This document shows, in pieces, positions 31,075 to 35,924 of a stretch of DNA of 35,924 nucleotides; positions within the stretch are counted from its first letter, which is position 1; the number at the start of each line of letters is the position of its first letter. The notes beneath the pieces are model-generated. The model was not told the origin of the DNA. It saw only the letters and a program-made list of their open reading frames with translations, and did no database searches. The stretch is from Bacteroidales bacterium (GTDB lineage Bacteria; Bacteroidota; Bacteroidia; Bacteroidales; Muribaculaceae). The stretch lies in assembly GCA_004557565.1 (NCBI GenBank), contig SFGS01000022.1, positions 1 to 35,924 of the forward strand. The letters run 5' to 3'. The position numbers were made by a program, and so were the translations under genes.

Positions 31075-32550
31075 TTATTGTTTGTTAGAGTTCTTGTTTT
31101 TGTTGATGCGTGCCTTGAGTTCCCAAGTGCGAATGCGGTCCTTATACAGGTTGTTGGCATTCTCCTTGAAGATGTCAAGGTTTGCGTCGGTGTTGTCGTC
31201 CCAGCGGCGTGCGCAAGTCATCACCTCGTAAACGCGACCCATACGGTAGTTGCGGGTGATAGCCAAACCCATGGCGTAGTCCTCTCCGTAATTGGTGTTA
31301 GGAATGTTGGTGGCACGGTAGATTGGGGTGTAGAATGCGCGAGGACCACCCACACCGTTCACGTGGAACAGGTTGTTGCGACCATTGTCGGGAGTCCATT
31401 CGTGATGGTCGATCACACCTGGAGCCATTTCCTTCAAATTCACATCAGTCACCACATAAGTGCCACACACCATAGCCGCATTATCCTTATAGAATTGTGC
31501 CACCATCTTTTCAAGGGTGTGCGGAGTAGCGTAAACGTCGTCACTGTCGAGACCGATGGCAAACTTACCGCATCGTGGATCGTTGATTGCCAAGTTCCAA
31601 CAGCCGCCAATGCCCAAGTCGTTGCGGTCGGGAATGATGTGCACAAGGCGTTCATCGGCGGCAAATTCGTCGATAGCCTCGGTAGTTCCGTCGGTTGAGT
31701 GATTATCTACAATAATCAAATTGTACTTGAAAGGTGCCTCTTGGCTCAAAATCGACTTGATAGCATCGCGAATCACTCTCACGCGGTTGAGCACAGGAAT
31801 CACCACCGTACATTCCACATCGAATTTCTCTGAATCGAAATCCACATCTTTAAAGTCGGATGGCTCAAGATATGCGCCCACCACTTTCAAGTGCTCGGTG
31901 CAAGCCTCTTCCATTTCCTTTTGGCTTGCGTTGTTCTTTGGATCGCAATAGTCGTAAATTCTTTCACCGCTGGAGCGTGTGTCGCACACCACGTCGGTGT
32001 AGAGATATTCTGGAATATGCTCGATGGCATATTTTTGTGAAAGTTTCAAGCGAAGGTCATAGTTGCCGGCAGCCTTGTAGTTGGCTGTCATTCTTGAAGT
32101 GGCTTCTTTCAGTTTTTCGGTGTTGTAAAGAATTACAGAACCGAAATCGAAGTCGTCGCGGAGCGAACCTTCCTGATAGTCGATTACAGGTGATTTCTGC
32201 AATTCGCCGTCGGCATAATTATAGTGGTCGGCATACACCATACCAGCATCAATGTCGCGAGCCACAATCACCATTCTCTGAAGTGCCTTGTAGCCGAAAA
32301 GCAGCATTTCATGCTTGCTGTAAACGAGCGTGAACTCGCTTTGAGCGTGTGCGGCAATAGCCTTTACTGTGGCAGTCGATGTGAAATCTTCTACCACAAG
32401 CATACTGCATCCTTCAATTGGTTGTGCGTTGGCCTTAGTGGCAAGCAAACACACATTTGCGATTTCTTTTTCTGCCAACAGCGCTTCTGCCGTGCGCAAA
32501 GTTTGCTCGGCATCAATGTATGGCAAAAAACAATCAATCACTCTTTCCAT
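31075..32550 (-). CDS. Two-domain family 2 glycosyltransferase (paralogue B)
   Basis: A 491-residue paralogue of the next gene. Matching blocks are GMVYADHYNYADG and GSLRDDFDFGSV in the N-terminal GT-A-like half. In the catalytic half they are ECTVVIPVLNRVRVIRDAIKS, IVDNHSTDGTTEAID, GLDSDDVY, NTNYGEDYAMGL and CARRWDDNTDANLD. Catalytic motifs are intact, so both copies could be active. Both proteins end in a KDRIRTWEL segment followed by a Lys/Asn-rich tail. It starts 41 bases after the amidase gene and 36 bases before paralogue A. The sugar transferred is unknown; membership of an amino-sugar salvage cluster suggests a GlcNAc- or MurNAc-derived donor, which is inference. Confidence 0.88.
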   Translation of the reverse strand: MERVIDCFLPYIDAEQTLRTAEALLAEKEIANVCLLATKANAQPIEGCSMLVVEDFTSTATVKAIAAHAQSEFTLVYSKHEMLLFGYKALQRMVIVARDIDAGMVYADHYNYADGELQKSPVIDYQEGSLRDDFDFGSVILYNTEKLKEATSRMTANYKAAGNYDLRLKLSQKYAIEHIPEYLYTDVVCDTRSSGERIYDYCDPKNNASQKEMEEACTEHLKVVGAYLEPSDFKDVDFDSEKFDVECTVVIPVLNRVRVIRDAIKSILSQEAPFKYNLIIVDNHSTDGTTEAIDEFAADERLVHIIPDRNDLGIGGCWNLAINDPRCGKFAIGLDSDDVYATPHTLEKMVAQFYKDNAAMVCGTYVVTDVNLKEMAPGVIDHHEWTPDNGRNNLFHVNGVGGPRAFYTPIYRATNIPNTNYGEDYAMGLAITRNYRMGRVYEVMTCARRWDDNTDANLDIFKENANNLYKDRIRTWELKARINKNKNSNKQ

Positions 32551-32591
32551 TTCCTTAAATACTTATATGATTGTATAAAATCAATTAGTCG

Positions 32592-35500
32592 TTACTTGTT
32601 GAAGAAGTTCAACACATCTTGCATGAATGTGTGACGAGCGGCCTCGCTGTTGATACACTCAAATGGGAAACCAGCCACTACGGTGCGATATGTGCCACGG
32701 TCAACTGCCACAGCCGCTGGCTTGGTGTTTTCGGTGTAGCGCATAATGGTTGCACCTGAATTGTCGGCACCCTTCACTGCGTCGGGCGATTCCACTGCGT
32801 AAGCCTTGTTGTTGAGGGCGTTGCAGAAAGTGAAGTTGCGGTCAGCTGGAAGTGCGGCGAATTGTGAAACCACACCGTTCACCTCACCCGATTGAGCGGC
32901 GCGTGATGCACGATGCTCGAAACCGAGAATCTCTTTGGCGAACTTCATTTCCACCTCAGCAGGCTTTTCCTTTTCCCAAATGTCGCTTGCCACATACGCG
33001 CCAGTGAGCATCACATTGCCACCTGCGCCAGTGTAGGCTGTCACGGCATTCATAAATTCAGGAGTATAAATTTTGAATCGGCTTGGGAATGCGCCTCTGC
33101 CGTTCATTGTTTCTTTTTGCTTACCTAAAATAATGTCGAGTACCTTGTAGTCGGCTGCGCTCACATTGCCTTTTTCAAATGCTGCTTCGCTCATCGACAC
33201 GAATGAATAGCCTGCGTTCATGATTGAGGCTCCGTGCACGGTGGTGTAGTCGAAGTTGTTACCAGCCACCACTTGTGTGCCGGTTTCGTAGTTGCTGCGG
33301 CAAGCGCCAAAACCTGGGTCGTCGTCATCTACCCATGGCAAACGGCGTTCAAACTCATATTGCGCACCAAGATAGTTGTTTTGCTTCATATATGGCACGC
33401 CATGGTCTTTCTCGTCGTAGAAACCAGCCATCTTGCCAGAGTCGAACCAGTCAGGACCGCAAACACGGGTGAAGTCGTTGACCACAGCCACGGTGCCTTT
33501 GCTTTCAGCAGCCACACCGAGCGAAAGCACTTCGCTTGGGAAACTGCGGCCACCTTCGTTCATGGCGATGATTTTATAACTGTGAATCAAGTTATCGGCA
33601 ATCTGCACGTTGAAAGTTGGTTCTTTCACCACTGCGATTTCCTTGAATCCACCATCAAGACCCACACGCTCGCACACCACATAACTCTTTGCGTCGGCGT
33701 TGGCGCTTTGTGCATCGGCTGTTGGTTGCCAAGTGAGGGTGAACGCATTCGCGCCAGCCGCATTAATGGCGAAACTGTTGACAGGAAGTGGTTGCACCAC
33801 ATAGTCGCGATGGTCGCGCTTTGCGATAAACTTCAAGATACCTTTATAAATGGCACGGCTCACATCAAATCGGAAATTTGGATCCAAACCGTATTTCATA
33901 TCAGCGAAATTCTGGTGAGAAAGAAGTTCCATCAAAAGTGCAGGAACCTCTGGCACACGAGCCTCGTAGTAAGAAGCGTCCCACATGCCACGACGAGTCC
34001 AGTTTGGCTCATATTTCGCACGAATCACGTCGCACACTTCCGACGATACAAGATTTGCGAAATCACGCGAGAGAACACGTGGAGTGCCGTCTTTGTAGTT
34101 GCCAAATGTGCTTTGTCCATCGCTTGTAGAGTAAATCAGCAAGGTGCCGATAATATCGTCGTTCATGGTGGTGCCGGCATCGGTGTGCAAGCAGAACGAA
34201 ACGTCAACTGGCACGTTCAAGCCCTCTTGCTCTGGGAGCACTTGCGAGCCACCTGCCAAGTGATTCACCCACAAACCACGGCAGCGATAGTCGTCGTTGT
34301 AATCGTTGGTGCCTTCTGATGAAGAATACACGCTTTGTGGGAAACCTGCCCATTGCAAATAGTAGCGCGCTCCGAGGGTGAACCAGGGGTGGTCGCCAGG
34401 GTGAACATAATCGTAAGCCACACCTTCTTTACCGAGGTGGCTTTCATTGCCGTATTTCTTGGCGATAGCCTTGTTTTCCTCAGTTGGGAGTGCCACACGG
34501 CGCACCACGTTGGCTTTGCCGCCACCCACCTTAATAGCGTCGGTGGTGATTACGCTCTTGGCGTCTTTTGAGAGGTTGGAGATGGTCACCACATCTTTGT
34601 TCAAGCCCTTTTGCAACTGGAATGTACCGAGATACACCCACACGCCGCCAGCCATAGTCTGATCTACGGTGTAATTCTTTGTGCCGCCAAGACTGTTGAC
34701 GGTGTATTTCACATCTTTAGCACTGTTTGGAAGACTTTTGTAAGAGATATAAAGCGCAAATTCACCTGCTTCTGGCATATCCACATCGTAGCGAGCAACC
34801 GACAGGTTCTTTTTGTCTTTTGTGGCTTGCACCATGCGGTAGGTGCCTTCTGCAAATGGATTTTCGTAATCGCGGTAAGTTTCACGGTCGAAAGCGAATC
34901 CTGCGCCCTCGCCTTGTGTCCACGCCATCTTGCCGTTGGTTTCGCTGTAGGTGTGCTGTGAGTATTTGCCGTCCTTGTCCACAATTGATGAGAAATTGTG
35001 GGTGTCGCGCTCACGAGCGTCCCAAACGTAGGCGCCAGCGTTTTCGAGCATAGGAATGAGGAATGGCGTTACATAACTTTGGGTGTACATATCTTCCACG
35101 GTCTGGAACATACGGGCGCGTTGCCACTCCCAACGGTTGAGGCGGTCTTCAAAATACCAGCCATGGCTTTGCCAAGTGGCGATGATATTGCCGTCCAAAC
35201 CTTTCTTAAAACGGCGGTTAGCATCTTGGTCGACGATGAATGGAGCGTGCTTGCGCGCATACTTCTTGTCGAAGTCAACGAAATATTTCTCCACCTCGTC
35301 ACCTGCTATCAGCAAGGCAACTTTCGATTTCTTATAATCTTCACCGAGAGCAGTCTTCACATCGCTCTTGAAAGTGGCGATAGATTCGGGAGTGAATGGA
35401 ATGTCGCGGAAGTTTTCACTTACGTTCACCACCACGGTATCACCCTTCAATTCCAATGACTTTGCTTTCACTGCACCAATGCCCATGTGAGCAGGCACAT

Positions 35501-35621
35501 TTGAAATTACAATTTGTTGCACTTTTTGAAGTTCAACATCAGAAAATTGTGCCGACACCATGCCGTTCCCCATTAAAAGAGCGGCTGTGATAGCCACAAG
35601 CGACTTTACCTGTTTTTTCAT
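32592..35621 (-). CDS. Secreted N-acetylmuramoyl-L-alanine amidase with golvesin-like and FnIII-like domains
   Basis: A 1009-residue exported protein; the signal peptide ends near MVSAQ (about residue 25). An Amidase_3-like catalytic domain seems to be split. The first part, ATWQSHGWYF (His153) and QTVEDMYTQSYVTPFLIPML (Glu176), precedes an inserted golvesin C-terminal-like beta domain (about 220-370, ending TTDAIKVGGGK). The second part has FCLHTDAGTT (His) and EVPALLMELLSHQN (Glu). An FnIII-like segment follows (about 610-710), then a C-terminal alpha/beta domain of unknown role. Homologues are often labelled xanthan lyase. Here it probably removes stem peptides from peptidoglycan so that glycan can be used by NamZ. 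It is the first gene of the salvage cluster. Confidence 0.85.
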   Translation of the reverse strand: MKKQVKSLVAITAALLMGNGMVSAQFSDVELQKVQQIVISNVPAHMGIGAVKAKSLELKGDTVVVNVSENFRDIPFTPESIATFKSDVKTALGEDYKKSKVALLIAGDEVEKYFVDFDKKYARKHAPFIVDQDANRRFKKGLDGNIIATWQSHGWYFEDRLNRWEWQRARMFQTVEDMYTQSYVTPFLIPMLENAGAYVWDARERDTHNFSSIVDKDGKYSQHTYSETNGKMAWTQGEGAGFAFDRETYRDYENPFAEGTYRMVQATKDKKNLSVARYDVDMPEAGEFALYISYKSLPNSAKDVKYTVNSLGGTKNYTVDQTMAGGVWVYLGTFQLQKGLNKDVVTISNLSKDAKSVITTDAIKVGGGKANVVRRVALPTEENKAIAKKYGNESHLGKEGVAYDYVHPGDHPWFTLGARYYLQWAGFPQSVYSSSEGTNDYNDDYRCRGLWVNHLAGGSQVLPEQEGLNVPVDVSFCLHTDAGTTMNDDIIGTLLIYSTSDGQSTFGNYKDGTPRVLSRDFANLVSSEVCDVIRAKYEPNWTRRGMWDASYYEARVPEVPALLMELLSHQNFADMKYGLDPNFRFDVSRAIYKGILKFIAKRDHRDYVVQPLPVNSFAINAAGANAFTLTWQPTADAQSANADAKSYVVCERVGLDGGFKEIAVVKEPTFNVQIADNLIHSYKIIAMNEGGRSFPSEVLSLGVAAESKGTVAVVNDFTRVCGPDWFDSGKMAGFYDEKDHGVPYMKQNNYLGAQYEFERRLPWVDDDDPGFGACRSNYETGTQVVAGNNFDYTTVHGASIMNAGYSFVSMSEAAFEKGNVSAADYKVLDIILGKQKETMNGRGAFPSRFKIYTPEFMNAVTAYTGAGGNVMLTGAYVASDIWEKEKPAEVEMKFAKEILGFEHRASRAAQSGEVNGVVSQFAALPADRNFTFCNALNNKAYAVESPDAVKGADNSGATIMRYTENTKPAAVAVDRGTYRTVVAGFPFECINSEAARHTFMQDVLNFFNK

Positions 35622-35680
35622 TTTAATTATAGTTTATAACGCCTACGCACTTGATACATGTGCGCATTATTTCTATTCTA

Positions 35681-35710
35681 CAAAAATAGTTAAAACATTC
35701 CATTCCGAAA
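35681..35710 (-). promoter_or_regulatory. Predicted promoter of the MurNAc salvage cluster
   Basis: On the minus strand TATTTTTG (35681-35688) matches the -7 consensus exactly. TTTC (35707-35710), one base off the -33 TTTG, lies 18 bases upstream. The predicted leader is roughly 55 bases. It is the only good promoter candidate found upstream of the twelve-gene run. Confidence 0.55.
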
Positions 35711-35924
35711 GTGTTTTTTTACCGCTTTTTAATCTGTTTTATATTTTTTAATAGTTAAACACATATTTTTAGTTTTATTAGACTTCCAGACACCCATTTT
35801 CCCGACTTTCGACCAAAGCCTATCCATCCTAAAATCCGCAACTATCATCCAATACACGATTAAGGGTAGATTTATGAGTCGTTAGTAGCAGCTTTCAGTA
35901 AAAAGCAACAGCACAACATCAATA
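35711..35924. other. A+T-rich non-coding end of the window
   Basis: With 35622-35680 this makes about 300 bases without a gene. Apart from the predicted promoter I see no gene, RNA or repeat. It may hold regulator-binding sites for the cluster or the end of a neighbouring transcription unit beyond the window. Confidence 0.4.

Noticed and set aside
33234..34319. 361-codon open frame on the plus strand
   Set aside because: Antisense to the amidase gene in a codon-biased region; the composition (His, Val, Trp rich) is typical of shadow frames.

Overview
The window looks like a chromosome segment of a gut-type Bacteroidales (Prevotellaceae/Muribaculaceae-like). Evidence is the gene families (DUF5106 and DUF4369/TlpA-like exported proteins, BFN-domain protein, DUF4922, GH171 NamZ, golvesin-like amidase) and several promoters with the Bacteroidetes architecture TTTG-N19/20-TAnnTTTG instead of sigma70 boxes. 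Nearly all genes lie on the minus strand. The species cannot be named from the sequence alone.

Layout. 1-356: a structured intergenic element (hairpins plus a cloverleaf-like fold at 71-204) and a terminator. 357-2253: a thioredoxin-like lipoprotein without active-site cysteines and a small outer-membrane barrel protein. 2390-2785 (+): desulfoferrodoxin (superoxide reductase) with a textbook promoter. 2786-3454: gene-free, with 9-bp and 7-bp tandem arrays, a 185-bp element bounded by 20-bp inverted repeats, and a terminator hairpin. 3455-8316: an A+T-rich two-gene operon encoding two large SF1 helicases, each with a predicted PD-(D/E)XK nuclease domain; it sits next to tRNA-Val(UAC) and is the best candidate for an undescribed defence-like system. 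8645-9147: tRNA-Val, its promoter and terminator, palindromes and short tandem arrays. 9148-16893: housekeeping and envelope genes (TPR protein, kdsA, rsmE, nucleoside-type MFS permease, BFN-domain protein, mnmA, DoxX, DUF5106), probably one or two operons. 17048-17290 (+): a small orphan gene.

17503-35621: an ~18-kb, twelve-gene, same-strand cluster for peptidoglycan/MurNAc salvage. In transcription order it holds a secreted golvesin-type amidase, two paralogous two-domain GT2 enzymes, a DUF4922 HIT/GalT-like protein, a SpoIID-domain protein, an AmpG/MurT-like importer, NamZ (exo-muramidase), an FAD/Fe-S D-lactate-type dehydrogenase, a HGSNAT-like acyltransferase carrying an inserted Sel1 region, a MurK-like kinase, MurQ etherase and an SGNH hydrolase. 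The core gives a closed pathway: NamZ frees MurNAc, the permease imports it, MurK phosphorylates it, MurQ splits it to GlcNAc-6-P plus D-lactate, and the dehydrogenase can oxidise the D-lactate. The roles of the GT2 pair, DUF4922, the SpoIID protein without a signal peptide and the acyltransferase in this pathway are not established here and are the interesting part.

A genome-style signature also runs through the window: intergenic gaps carry short tandem arrays (five 9-bp units at three separate loci; 7-bp TTAGAnn units at three loci) and an 18-20-bp dispersed motif present three times.
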